Assembly: GCA_000634195.1 (NCBI GenBank)
Contig: JFLT01000187.1
Location: 62,001-126,000, forward strand
Direction of reading: 5' to 3'
DNA from: Prochlorococcus sp. scB243_495D8
GTDB taxonomy: Bacteria; Cyanobacteriota; Cyanobacteriia; PCC-6307; Cyanobiaceae
DNA length: 64,000 nt
Below are positions 17,557 to 26,945 of the stretch, piece by piece. Under the pieces are notes generated by a model. The model was not told where the DNA came from. It saw only the letters and a program-made list of their open reading frames with translations, and did not search any database. Position numbers and translations under genes: made by a program. Positions within the stretch are counted from its first letter, which is position 1. Each line of letters starts with the position of its first letter.

Positions 17557-20121
17557 ATGGCTATTGTCTGTTATATGGCTAATCCAATGAAATCCAACAA
17601 ACCCTTCGATCTAAGCTTGCCTACACCTGGTTGCTATTTAGATCCTGAAAAAGCTGGCATGGATTCAGATGCTGTTTTTCAAGGAATGACAGCCCATCTT
17701 TTCTACACTCTTGGAAAGTTAGCGACCTCTGCAAGTCCTCACGACTTATATATGGCTTTGAGTTACGCAGTTAAAGATAGGCTAATGACAAGATATTTAG
17801 CCAGCCAAGAGGTCATAAGAAAAAAACCACAAAAAACTGTCGCTTACTTATCGGCAGAATTTTTAATAGGTCCTCAATTAAGTAACAACCTCCTTAATCT
17901 TGGCATAACTCAAGAAGCTGAAGATGCATTAAAAAGATTTGGTATTGAATCTTTATCAACAATACTTGAAGTAGAGGAAGAGCCTGGATTAGGTAATGGT
18001 GGTCTTGGTAGACTTGCTGCATGTTATATGGAATCATTAGCATCTCTACAAGTACCAGCAGTTGGTTATGGTATTCGCTACGAATTTGGAATATTCAATC
18101 AATTAATCAGAGATGGTTGGCAAGTTGAAGTTACTGACAAATGGTTAAAAGGTGGATGGCCATGGGAACTTCCACAACCGGACGAATCATGTTTCGTAGG
18201 TTTTGGAGGGAGAACTGAAAGTTATAGAGACGATAAAGGGAACTACAGATCAAGATGGATTCCTTCAGAACATGCAATTGGAGTACCTCATGATGTTCCA
18301 GTTTTAGGATATAGAGTCAATACGTGTGACAGATTAAGATTATGGAGAGCTGATGCAACAGAGAGTTTTGACTTTTATGCTTTCAATATTGGTGATTATT
18401 ATGGTGCAGTCGAAGAAAAAGTTGCATCTGAAACTCTTTCAAAAGTTCTTTATCCAAATGATGGAACTGACGAAGGTAGAAGATTAAGACTCAAACAACA
18501 ACATTTTTTTGTAAGTTGTTCTCTTCAGGATATGTTGAGAAGCCTTGAAAAAAGATCAATAGCAATAACAGAATTCCCCAAGCATTGGACAGTCCAATTA
18601 AATGATACCCATCCTGCTATTGCAGTTGCAGAATTAATGAGACTACTTATTGACCAATATCACATTGGTTGGGATAAAGCTTGGAACATAACAACCTCTT
18701 CAGTTGCTTATACCAACCATACATTACTACCAGAAGCTTTAGAAAAATGGGATTTAGGTTTATTTAATGATCTTCTTCCTCGTCATCTAGAAATTATTTA
18801 TGAAATTAATTGGCGATTTCTGCAACAATTAAGACTACGTTATCCTGGTGATGACAAGATCCTTCAAAAACTCTCAATAATTGATGAAGATGGCTGCAAA
18901 TCAGTTCGGATGGCTCATTTAGCGACAATTGGAGCACACCACATAAATGGCGTAGCCGCTCTTCATTCAGATCTTATAAAAAGACAGCTTCTGCCTGAAT
19001 TCGCGGCTCTGTGGCCTGAAAAATTTACAAACGTAACTAATGGAGTTACTCCAAGGAGATGGGTTGCCCTATCTAATCCATCACTATCGAACCTTCTAGA
19101 AGAAGAAGTTGGTCCTGATTGGATAACAAATATGGAACTTATCAAAAAGTTAGAAGAGAAAAAAGATGACAACAATTTTTTGCAAAAATTTGAGGAAACT
19201 AAATTAAATGGCAAAAGAAAATTAGCTAGCTTTATCCATTCAAAAACTGGAATACTTGTAGATCCATCAAGTTTATTTGATGTTCAAGTAAAAAGAATTC
19301 ATCAATATAAAAGGCAACATTTAAACGCGCTACAAATTATTGCTCAGTATTTAAGAATCAAAAATGGTACAACCAAGTATAAAGTGCCAAGAACAATAAT
19401 ATTCGGAGGTAAAGCTGCACCAGGTTACTTTATGGCAAAGCTTATGATTAGATTTATTAATGGCATTGCTGATGTAGTTAACTCTGATCCAGATATGGAT
19501 GGTTTATTAAGAGTTGTTTTTCTTCCAGACTATAACGTTAAACTTGGTGAAATAGTTTATCCAGCAACGGATCTTTCAGAACAAATTTCAACTGCCGGAA
19601 AAGAAGCGTCTGGAACTGGAAATATGAAGTTTGCCATGAATGGTGCGTTAACTATTGGAACATTAGATGGAGCTAATGTGGAATTAAGAGATCTTGTAAA
19701 AAAAGAGAATTTCTTTCTTTTTGGTAAAACTGAAAGCGAAATTATGGATTTAAAACATAACAATTACTCTCCTAAAACTTTTATTGATCAATGTCCTGAA
19801 CTAAAAGAAGTTATACGCTTAATTGAAATTGGTCACTTTAGTAATGGGGATAAAGAATTATTTAAACCTTTATTAAATAGCTTGACTGGACATGATCCAT
19901 TTTTTGTTATGGCTGACTTTGAAGACTACTTAAATAAACAGGACATAGTAAGTGAATGCTGGAAAAATAAAAAATCTTGGAATAAAATGGCATTATTAAA
20001 TACTGCCAGATCAGGTTATTTTTCTTCAGATAGATCTATCAGAGAATACTGTAAATCTATTTGGAAAGTTTCTCCAATGCCAGTTGAAATTACTTGCGAT
20101 TTCGAAGAATTAACTAATTAA
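17557..20121 (+). CDS. glgP: Glycogen phosphorylase
   Basis: Releases glucose-1-phosphate from the glycogen store, supplying carbon at night. The 854-residue length is normal for the family. Motifs: YLSAEFLIGPQLSNNLLNLG, EEEPGLGNGGLGRLAACYME, and the PLP site in EASGTGNMKFAMNGALTIGT with the Schiff-base Lys. Three candidate starts exist: ATG 17557, 17575 and 17587; the last would begin MKSNKPFDLS, close to the first conserved segment, so the true start may be downstream of the one given. The 3' end overlaps the convergent 151-residue gene by 8 bases. Confidence 0.96.
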   Translation: MAIVCYMANPMKSNKPFDLSLPTPGCYLDPEKAGMDSDAVFQGMTAHLFYTLGKLATSASPHDLYMALSYAVKDRLMTRYLASQEVIRKKPQKTVAYLSAEFLIGPQLSNNLLNLGITQEAEDALKRFGIESLSTILEVEEEPGLGNGGLGRLAACYMESLASLQVPAVGYGIRYEFGIFNQLIRDGWQVEVTDKWLKGGWPWELPQPDESCFVGFGGRTESYRDDKGNYRSRWIPSEHAIGVPHDVPVLGYRVNTCDRLRLWRADATESFDFYAFNIGDYYGAVEEKVASETLSKVLYPNDGTDEGRRLRLKQQHFFVSCSLQDMLRSLEKRSIAITEFPKHWTVQLNDTHPAIAVAELMRLLIDQYHIGWDKAWNITTSSVAYTNHTLLPEALEKWDLGLFNDLLPRHLEIIYEINWRFLQQLRLRYPGDDKILQKLSIIDEDGCKSVRMAHLATIGAHHINGVAALHSDLIKRQLLPEFAALWPEKFTNVTNGVTPRRWVALSNPSLSNLLEEEVGPDWITNMELIKKLEEKKDDNNFLQKFEETKLNGKRKLASFIHSKTGILVDPSSLFDVQVKRIHQYKRQHLNALQIIAQYLRIKNGTTKYKVPRTIIFGGKAAPGYFMAKLMIRFINGIADVVNSDPDMDGLLRVVFLPDYNVKLGEIVYPATDLSEQISTAGKEASGTGNMKFAMNGALTIGTLDGANVELRDLVKKENFFLFGKTESEIMDLKHNNYSPKTFIDQCPELKEVIRLIEIGHFSNGDKELFKPLLNSLTGHDPFFVMADFEDYLNKQDIVSECWKNKKSWNKMALLNTARSGYFSSDRSIREYCKSIWKVSPMPVEITCDFEELTN

Positions 20122-20569
20122 TATTTTTCTTATCTGGTGAATCTGGGGTTTGATGAAATAATCTATTCAAAATTAATCGATCCATATTTAATGGGTCGGG
20201 AGCTAATTCATTTGCAATTTCTTTGAATTTTGATTCGATATTGTTTGCAATTTTTTTATCAAATATTCTCTCCATTAATGCCTCAATTGAATATAAATAG
20301 GCATTAACACTTTCAAGTTCATCTAAAGCTTCAGTCATTTCTGTATCAGAGATATGTTTATCTTCTGGACTGATATCTTTATTTGATTCTCTTTCAGTTA
20401 ATTCTCTCTGCAACTCATCAGTAATTTTAGTACAAAGGGTTCTGAAAGATTGTATAGATGCCCAATTCAATTCTTGTTGCTGTTTAAAAGTAGGAAATTC
20501 TCTAATCAGACGATCATGCTCTTTATAAAATCTCTGACAATCAGAGCATTGACATGGTTCTTCAGCCAA
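20114..20569 (-). CDS. Conserved hypothetical protein with N-terminal CxCxxC
   Basis: Not recognised. A 151-residue soluble, mostly helical and acidic protein. It starts with CQCSDCQRFYKEH (residues 6-18), a C-x-C-x2-C cluster that could bind metal, followed by long charged helices (ITDELQRELTERES and ELESVNAYLYSIEALMERIF). No ATG is available in frame, so I take TTG at 20569. It lies 31 bases downstream of the 110-residue gene on the same strand and overlaps the glgP tail by 8 bases. Function unknown. Confidence 0.65.
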   Translation of the reverse strand: MAEEPCQCSDCQRFYKEHDRLIREFPTFKQQQELNWASIQSFRTLCTKITDELQRELTERESNKDISPEDKHISDTEMTEALDELESVNAYLYSIEALMERIFDKKIANNIESKFKEIANELAPDPLNMDRLILNRLFHQTPDSPDKKNIN

Positions 20570-20600
20570 AAAAAAATATAACTCTATTTATATCATCTCA

Positions 20601-20933
20601 TTATTTGGGCAAAATTGTAGGGCCATCCAATAATTCGTCATTTTCATCGAGTGAATCTGGACTATCTGGCAAAGGTATCTCAATACTAGTAACCAGATTA
20701 ATAACATCTCTTAGTCTCATAGAATCAGCAAACCATCCCATTGCTTGCTCGGCATCACCTCTTTTTTCAGCATCATTTGCTTGATCTTCGTGAGCTTCCG
20801 CCAAAAGAGCAAGCCAGCAAAGGCATCTTGCTTGAACTATTGAAAGATCTAAATCATTAGGTTGGGATTTAGAAATGCGTTCATGCTCTTGTTGAATTAA
20901 GAGCTTTAAACGCATATCATGCAACTTAGCCAT
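20601..20933 (-). CDS. Conserved hypothetical protein (110 aa)
   Basis: Not recognised. A soluble 110-residue protein with helical pattern: LKLLIQQEHERISKSQ, then ARCLCWLALLAEAHEDQAND and AEQAMGWFADSMRLRDVINL, which together resemble paired helices of a TPR-like bundle, though I cannot claim a TPR. The C-terminus is acidic and proline-rich (LPDSPDSLDENDELLDGP). It starts at ATG 20933 and is probably co-transcribed with the 151-residue gene downstream. tRNA-Arg lies 78 bases upstream on the same strand. Confidence 0.7.
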   Translation of the reverse strand: MAKLHDMRLKLLIQQEHERISKSQPNDLDLSIVQARCLCWLALLAEAHEDQANDAEKRGDAEQAMGWFADSMRLRDVINLVTSIEIPLPDSPDSLDENDELLDGPTILPK

Positions 20934-21011
20934 AAAAGATTTATTACTAACTATACGCTAGCTAGAGAGTAGCAAGTTTGCACACATACTACATATAGTT
21001 TTTTATTTTTA

Positions 21012-21085
<74 letters not shown>

Positions 21086-21123
21086 AATAGATGATTTTTG
21101 GAGTATTACGCATTATGCTAAAT

Positions 21124-21502
21124 GAAAGCAGGAGAGGCAATCGCAAGAAAGTTTTATTTTGGAAACAAAATAAAACTTTCTTGAGGAAAGTCCGGGCTCC
21201 CAAATGGTCAGGCTTGCTGGGTAATTCCCAGTGCGGGCAACCGTGAGGAAAGTGCCACAGAAACATACCGCCTAATACTTTATGTATGGCAAGGGTGCAA
21301 GGGTGTGGTAAGAGCGCACCAGCAACATTGAGAAGTGTTGGCTAGGTAAACCCCGGCTGGGAGCAAGGCTTAGTAGATTTATGACCATTAAACAATCTAC
21401 TTTTAAGCGCCGCTTGAGACTGTGAAGTAATTCCAGTCCTAGATAGATGGTTGCCCATCTTATTCATTAAGATGAACAGAACCCGGCTTATGACCTGCTT
21501 TC
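21124..21502 (+). ncRNA. rnpB: RNase P RNA (bacterial type A)
   Basis: The catalytic RNA of RNase P, which cuts tRNA 5' leaders. Ends are set by the P1 helix GAAAGCAGG (21124-21132) with CCTGCTTTC (21494-21502). Conserved core segments are GAGGAAAGTCCGGGCTCC, GTGCAAGGGTGTGGTAAGAG, GGTAAACCCC, AGATGGTTGCC and ACAGAACCCGGCTTATGACC. An 18-bp perfect hairpin with a GAAA loop (21144-21183) sits near the 5' end, in the P3 position. It ends 25 bases before the rnc start on the same strand. Confidence 0.96.
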
Positions 21503-21527
21503 TAATTGTTGTGATTACTCAAATCAG

Positions 21528-22277
21528 ATGACAAATATAATTAATGCAAAGAGAATTTATCAAATAATTACTTTTTTAAAATCTTTAAATATTAAATCAA
21601 AAAGATTTTCTGAAATAATTAAAACTCAAAATATTTCAATTATTCAAGATTTTAATCAAGCATTTATCCACTCCTCAGAAGACAAAGTATTAAATTATGA
21701 AAAACTAGAATTTTTCGGAGATGCAGTCCTCAGATTAGCGGCTTCTAATTTTATTGAAAAAAAATATCCTCAAATGAGTGTAGGAGAAAGATCAGAGTTA
21801 AGAGCACAAATTGTCAGTGATGAATGGTTAACTAAATTAGGGGAAAAAATCCAAATAGAAAAATTAATAATTAAAGGACCCAAAGCTCTTGGTGATGAAA
21901 ATTCAAAAAATACTATTATTGGTGAAGCTACAGAAGCTTTAATCGGTGCTATTTACAAGTGCTGTAATTCCATTCAGGAGGTAAATCTTTGGTTAGATGA
22001 TATTTGGGAGGAAGATTCAGAAATATTCTTAAAGGCTCCATATAAGTTCAAATCTAAAACAGTATTGCAAGAATGGTGTCAAAGTAAAGGTTTTGATTTG
22101 CCAGTATATAAAATAATTGAAGTCTCAAAGAAAAATGGAGACCCTAAAAGATTTTCTTGCGATATATTTATTGAAGGATTTAAAGAATCATCTGCATTCG
22201 GTAAGTCTCATAAACAAGCAGAAACAAATGCAGCTAAAGTTTTGATAGAAAAATTTATTACATTAGGTAAGATCTAA
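21528..22277 (+). CDS. rnc: Ribonuclease III
   Basis: Cleaves double-stranded RNA in rRNA and mRNA processing. The 249-residue protein has the family signature LEFFGDAVLRLAAS with catalytic Glu61 and Asp65, the second acidic pair in GDENSKNTIIGEATEALIGA, and a C-terminal dsRNA-binding domain (about residues 175-245) ending KQAETNAAKVLIEKF. ATG 21528 follows rnpB closely, so read-through from the rnpB promoter is plausible. It converges with ndhS, 3 bases apart. Confidence 0.95.
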   Translation: MTNIINAKRIYQIITFLKSLNIKSKRFSEIIKTQNISIIQDFNQAFIHSSEDKVLNYEKLEFFGDAVLRLAASNFIEKKYPQMSVGERSELRAQIVSDEWLTKLGEKIQIEKLIIKGPKALGDENSKNTIIGEATEALIGAIYKCCNSIQEVNLWLDDIWEEDSEIFLKAPYKFKSKTVLQEWCQSKGFDLPVYKIIEVSKKNGDPKRFSCDIFIEGFKESSAFGKSHKQAETNAAKVLIEKFITLGKI

Positions 22278-22280
22278 TTT

Positions 22281-22466
22281 TTAGACTATTTCTAAATTAG
22301 TTAGCTGAAAAGTTATGAGTTTATCCCAATTACCTCCTTCAAACAGAACCGCTGCTCTTTTTTTTGTAACTCTTTGTACAAACCCTTTATATCCTCTATA
22401 AATAGAGTTAGTGTCTTTTACAACAACAAAAGATCCAGGGAGTATCGGTTTAGAAGATAATTCCAT
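22281..22466 (-). CDS. ndhS: NDH-1 subunit S (ferredoxin-binding SH3-like subunit)
   Basis: A 61-residue peripheral subunit of the photosynthetic NDH-1 complex, in which NdhS helps dock ferredoxin for cyclic electron flow. The diagnostic part is [20 protein letters not shown], matching the SH3-like NdhS family (formerly DUF3252). ATG 22466 ([12 protein letters not shown]) is preferred over 22487 because the family starts just before the ILPGS-type segment. It is divergent from rimM with only 24 bases between the two start codons, so promoters must overlap coding sequence or leaders are very short. Confidence 0.82.
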   Translation of the reverse strand: MELSSKPILPGSFVVVKDTNSIYRGYKGFVQRVTKKRAAVLFEGGNWDKLITFQLTNLEIV

Positions 22467-22490
22467 AAAACACTCTTTCTTATACAATAT

Positions 22491-23030
22491 ATGATAAATA
22501 AAAATGAATGGTTGACTGTTGGATTGATAACTTCATGTCATGGAATTAATGGACAAGTAAAGGTTAAATCTCTAAGTGATTTTGAAGAAAGATTTTTAAA
22601 ACCGGGAATTAGATGGATGCAAAAAGAAAATGAATCTCCTTCAAAAATAGAACTTATATCTGGTTTTAAACAGCCTGGTAAAGAAACCTTCATAGTTAAA
22701 TTCCAAGGAATAAATACAAGAAATCATGCAGAGCAACTGAAAAAATTTAAAATTCTTGTAAAAGCCGATACACTACCCAAATTAAAAAAAGAAGAATTCC
22801 ACTTGTTAGAACTTGTTAATCTCGAGGTCAAGACTTTTGAAAATGATGAATTAAAAAAAATTGGGAAAGTTATCAATTTAGAAAATGAGAAAAATAATTT
22901 ACTTGTTATTGAACTATTTAAAAATCAAAAAAAAGTTCTTGTACCATTTGTTAAAGAAATAGTCCCATTAATAGATTTAAAAAATAATTTCCTAATCATT
23001 AATCCTCCAAATGGACTTTTAGAGCTATAA
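22491..23030 (+). CDS. rimM: Ribosome maturation factor RimM
   Basis: Assists 30S subunit head assembly by binding S19 and 16S rRNA. The 179-residue protein has N-terminal [21 protein letters not shown] and the PRC-barrel half from about residue 100, with [10 protein letters not shown] and the terminal [17 protein letters not shown]. Length and domain order are normal. It starts at ATG 22491, divergent from ndhS, and converges on glmS with 27 bases between. Confidence 0.93.
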   Translation: MINKNEWLTVGLITSCHGINGQVKVKSLSDFEERFLKPGIRWMQKENESPSKIELISGFKQPGKETFIVKFQGINTRNHAEQLKKFKILVKADTLPKLKKEEFHLLELVNLEVKTFENDELKKIGKVINLENEKNNLLVIELFKNQKKVLVPFVKEIVPLIDLKNNFLIINPPNGLLEL

Positions 23031-23057
23031 ATATAAAAAAAATTTTTTAGAAACTCA

Positions 23058-24953
23058 TTATTCAACAGTTACACTTTTAGCTAAATTTCTTGGTTGATCC
23101 ACATCAAGTCCCCTATGAGCTGCAATATGATAACTCAATAATTGTAGAGGCAGTATATTAATTAGAGGTGAAATCCATTCGTTAGAGGAAGGAACTTTCA
23201 TTAAGTAATCGAAGATTTCAGTTCCATTACATTCAGGAGCAATTCCAATCAAATATGAATCTCTAGCTTTTGCCTCTAAAGCATTACTGATAACTTTATC
23301 AAAAACTTCACCAGGGGAAGCAATAGAAATTACAGGTACTTTTTTATCTAATAAGGCTATCGGACCATGTTTCATTTCACCAGCAGGATATCCAGCTGCA
23401 TGAATATAACTAATTTCTTTAAGTTTTAACGCACCTTCAAGAGCAATAGGATAATTTATTCCTCTTCCTAAAAAAATTACGTCTTTAATATTAAAAAAGT
23501 CATGCGCTAGCTTTTCTGAAGACTTATTATGTTTCTCTAAGAGATCTTCAAGTAATGGAGGAAGTTTTATAAGCTCGTTTATTAATTTATCTATTTCATC
23601 AGGACTTTGATTGCCTTTAATTTGAGCAAATTTTATGGCTAATCCATAAAAAGAAAGTAATTGAGCAAAAAAAGTTTTTGTTGCTGCAACTCCAACTTCT
23701 ATTCCTGCACAGATATCAATTATGTTTGAGACCTGCCTTCCTATAGAACTTTCTTTTCTATTTGTTATTGCAATAAGATTGGGTTGAAATTTTTTATTTT
23801 CAATTGAAGAACGTCTTTTAATTTCCATATCGATAGCTGCAATTGTATCAGCAGTTTCTCCGGATTGAGTGACTCCAATAGTTAATGTATTTGGCAATAG
23901 AGGTGGTGGTGAATATCTAAATTCACTTGCATAAAAGACATTTGTAGGGATACCTGAAAATTGTTCTAATAAAAAGCTGCCCACCATTGCAGCATGTTTA
24001 CTTGTACCACAAGCAATAATTTCAATTCTTTCTATTGACTCAAAAAATTCTGTATCAAATGCATAATTGATTTGATATTGACCATTATCTAAGTTCTGAA
24101 TTAAATAATTTTCCAGCCAGTCTTTTGCCGTCTGTGGTTGATCATATATCTCTTTCAACATGTAGTGTTTAAAATTCATCTTATCCATTATTTGCTCTGA
24201 GACTTTTAAAGAAACTGGATTTCTATATTGTCTCTCGTTACTTGAGTCATATATTTCAATTCCAAGCGGAGTCAACAAAGCTATTTCTTCATCCTCCATT
24301 GGCAAAATAATATTCGTAAAGTTTGCAATGGCTGGAGTATCACTAGCACAAATAAATTCTCCTTCACCCAAACCAATTATCAAGGGCGCTTGTCTTCTTG
24401 CAACTACCAAAGAAGTTGGTGCACCAGACCATAAAACTGCTAAAGCATAAGATCCTTCTAAATCCGATAATACATTTCTTACTGCTACTAATAATGTTGA
24501 CCCATTATTCTCAAGATTAAGTTTACTTAATGTATTTAACTCTCTTTGAATTAAATGGGGAATTACCTCGGTATCTGTATCAGAATTGAAAATAATGCCC
24601 TCTTTCTCTAATTTATTTTTTAAATCTTGGAAATTTTCAATAATGCCATTTTGAACAACTGCTATATTTCCTGAACTATCTGTATGAGGATGTGCATTTT
24701 TAACTTCAGGCTTTCCATGAGTTGCCCATCTGGTATGCCCTATACCCACAGTTCCGGGAATATTATGATTATTAAGATTATTTTTTAAATTTTTGAGTTT
24801 TCCTTCTGCTTTATTACAAGAGATACAATTTGTTTCGGAATTTATTATTGCAATACCTGCAGAATCGTAACCTCTGTATTCAAGTTTTTCTAAACCATTA
24901 ATTAATAACGGTAAAGCTTTTTTATATCCAGTTACAGCGACTATTCCACACAT
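23058..24953 (-). CDS. glmS: Glutamine-fructose-6-phosphate aminotransferase (isomerizing)
   Basis: Makes glucosamine-6-phosphate for peptidoglycan and lipopolysaccharide sugars. The 631-residue protein begins MCGIVAVTGY, giving Cys2 as glutaminase nucleophile after Met removal, with GHTRWATHGKP following. Two SIS isomerase domains follow from about residue 300, with ACGTSKHAAMVG and TQSGETADT; the C-terminus ends RNLAKSVTVE, the standard tail. It lies alone, upstream of nothing co-directional within 75 bases, and downstream of psaC on the same strand by 79 bases. Confidence 0.97.
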   Translation of the reverse strand: MCGIVAVTGYKKALPLLINGLEKLEYRGYDSAGIAIINSETNCISCNKAEGKLKNLKNNLNNHNIPGTVGIGHTRWATHGKPEVKNAHPHTDSSGNIAVVQNGIIENFQDLKNKLEKEGIIFNSDTDTEVIPHLIQRELNTLSKLNLENNGSTLLVAVRNVLSDLEGSYALAVLWSGAPTSLVVARRQAPLIIGLGEGEFICASDTPAIANFTNIILPMEDEEIALLTPLGIEIYDSSNERQYRNPVSLKVSEQIMDKMNFKHYMLKEIYDQPQTAKDWLENYLIQNLDNGQYQINYAFDTEFFESIERIEIIACGTSKHAAMVGSFLLEQFSGIPTNVFYASEFRYSPPPLLPNTLTIGVTQSGETADTIAAIDMEIKRRSSIENKKFQPNLIAITNRKESSIGRQVSNIIDICAGIEVGVAATKTFFAQLLSFYGLAIKFAQIKGNQSPDEIDKLINELIKLPPLLEDLLEKHNKSSEKLAHDFFNIKDVIFLGRGINYPIALEGALKLKEISYIHAAGYPAGEMKHGPIALLDKKVPVISIASPGEVFDKVISNALEAKARDSYLIGIAPECNGTEIFDYLMKVPSSNEWISPLINILPLQLLSYHIAAHRGLDVDQPRNLAKSVTVE

Positions 24954-25032
24954 ACGATTTTTTTTTCAATTATATTGAAATAAAATACGTATTTAATAAA
25001 ACATGGACTCTCTTAAAACTGCACTATCCAAA

Positions 25033-25320
<288 letters not shown>

Positions 25321-25411
25321 TTACAAAGAAATTAAAAAAATTAAGATATGCTTCACTCTTGTTAACTCTAGGGCATAAAATCATATAGATAATTAGTAAT
25401 TTCCATAAACT

Positions 25412-25651
25412 ATGTCACAAGAAATCCTCGAAAAAGTTTGTTCTATTGTTTCAGAACAATTAAGCGTTGATGCAGGAGAAGTCAAAGCAGATTCAAATTT
25501 TCAAAATGATTTAGGTGCAGACTCTTTAGATACTGTTGAATTAGTAATGGCTCTTGAAGAAGCATTTGATATTGAAATTCCTGATGAAGCAGCTGAAGGA
25601 ATAGCAACTGTTGGCGATGCAGTAAAATTCATCGAAGAAAAAAAAGGTTAG
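25412..25651 (+). CDS. acpP: Acyl carrier protein
   Basis: Carries growing acyl chains in type II fatty acid synthesis. The 79-residue acidic protein has Ser38 in [17 protein letters not shown], the phosphopantetheine attachment site. It starts at ATG 25412 and is followed 6 bases later by fabF, the classic pairing. Further downstream tkt may be part of the same unit with a 43-base gap. Confidence 0.98.
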   Translation: MSQEILEKVCSIVSEQLSVDAGEVKADSNFQNDLGADSLDTVELVMALEEAFDIEIPDEAAEGIATVGDAVKFIEEKKG

Positions 25652-25657
25652 TAAAGA

Positions 25658-26902
25658 ATGCCAAATTTCCATCGAGTAGTTATTACTGGTATCGGAGCAG
25701 TAACTCCAATTGGTAATAACATTGATGAATATTTAGTCGGTCTTCAAACAGGTACTAATGGGGTTTCAGATATTACTCTTTTTAATCCTGAACAACATCC
25801 CTGCAAATTTGCTGCTGAAGTAAAAAATCTTCAATCTGAGAATTTTATTGAAGCTAAAGAATCCAAAAGATGGGATCGTTTTTCCCAGTTTGGAGTTATT
25901 GCTGCAAAGCAAGCCTTTAATGATTCTGGACTTGAAATTACTGAAGCTAATGCATCAAGAATTGGTGTGATTATTGGTTCTGGTGTTGGAGGCTTACTAA
26001 CTATGGAAAGTCAAGCTCAAATATTGAGTCATAAAGGGCCTAAAAGAGTAAGTCCATTTACAGTCCCAATGATGATTCCAAACATGGCCACTGGATTGGC
26101 TGCAATCGCTTTGGGTGCGAAAGGACCAAGTTCCTCTGTTTCCACCGCTTGCGCTGCCGGTTCAAATGCAATTGGTGATTCTTTTAGATTACTCCAACTT
26201 GGGAAAGCAGATGCAATGATCTGTGGGGGAGCAGAAGCAAGTATTACGCCTCTCGGAGTAGCTGGTTTTGCCAGCGCAAAAGCTCTTTCTTCCAGAAATG
26301 AAAGCCCTCAAACTGCCAGCAGACCTTTTGATGCAGAAAGAGATGGATTTGTTATTGGAGAAGGATCTGGAATTCTTGTTTTAGAAACTTTAGAAAATGC
26401 ACAAAAAAGGAATGCGAGAATTTATGCAGAAATAGTTGGTTATGGAACAACATGTGATGCTCATCACATAACTGCTCCATCTCCAGGCGGGATTGGAGGC
26501 GCAGAAGCAATCAAATTAGCAATTGAAGATGCTTGTCTTAGCCTTGAAAAAGTTGATTACATAAATGCTCATGGAACAAGTACATCAGCTAATGATAAAA
26601 ATGAAACTTCTGCAATTAAATCTATTTTTAGAGACAGATCTTACCTCATTCCTGTAAGCTCTACTAAGTCGATGACAGGTCATCTCCTAGGAGGCTCAGG
26701 AGGTATAGAAGCTGTAGCTTGTATACTTTCTTTGACACATAATTTTATCCCTCCTACAATTAACTACGTCAATCGAGATCCTGAATGTGATCTTGATTAT
26801 GTACCAAATAATGCAAGAGACACTCAAGTAGGAGTTGCTCTTTCTAATTCTTTCGGCTTTGGTGGTCACAATGTTTGCCTTGCTTTTAGCAAAATGAATT
26901 GA
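25658..26902 (+). CDS. fabF: Beta-ketoacyl-ACP synthase II
   Basis: Condenses malonyl-ACP with acyl-ACP during chain elongation. The 414-residue protein has the active-site Cys in VSTACAAGSNAIGD, one catalytic His in NAHGTSTSANDKNE and the other in TKSMTGHLLGGSGG, plus the glycine-rich SNSFGFGGHN near the C-terminus. It lies 6 bases after acpP, whose product is its substrate carrier, so they are surely co-transcribed. Confidence 0.98.
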   Translation: MPNFHRVVITGIGAVTPIGNNIDEYLVGLQTGTNGVSDITLFNPEQHPCKFAAEVKNLQSENFIEAKESKRWDRFSQFGVIAAKQAFNDSGLEITEANASRIGVIIGSGVGGLLTMESQAQILSHKGPKRVSPFTVPMMIPNMATGLAAIALGAKGPSSSVSTACAAGSNAIGDSFRLLQLGKADAMICGGAEASITPLGVAGFASAKALSSRNESPQTASRPFDAERDGFVIGEGSGILVLETLENAQKRNARIYAEIVGYGTTCDAHHITAPSPGGIGGAEAIKLAIEDACLSLEKVDYINAHGTSTSANDKNETSAIKSIFRDRSYLIPVSSTKSMTGHLLGGSGGIEAVACILSLTHNFIPPTINYVNRDPECDLDYVPNNARDTQVGVALSNSFGFGGHNVCLAFSKMN

Positions 26903-26945
26903 AGACAACCAATTCTGTATTTCCAACTTAACTTAATTTAAAACA

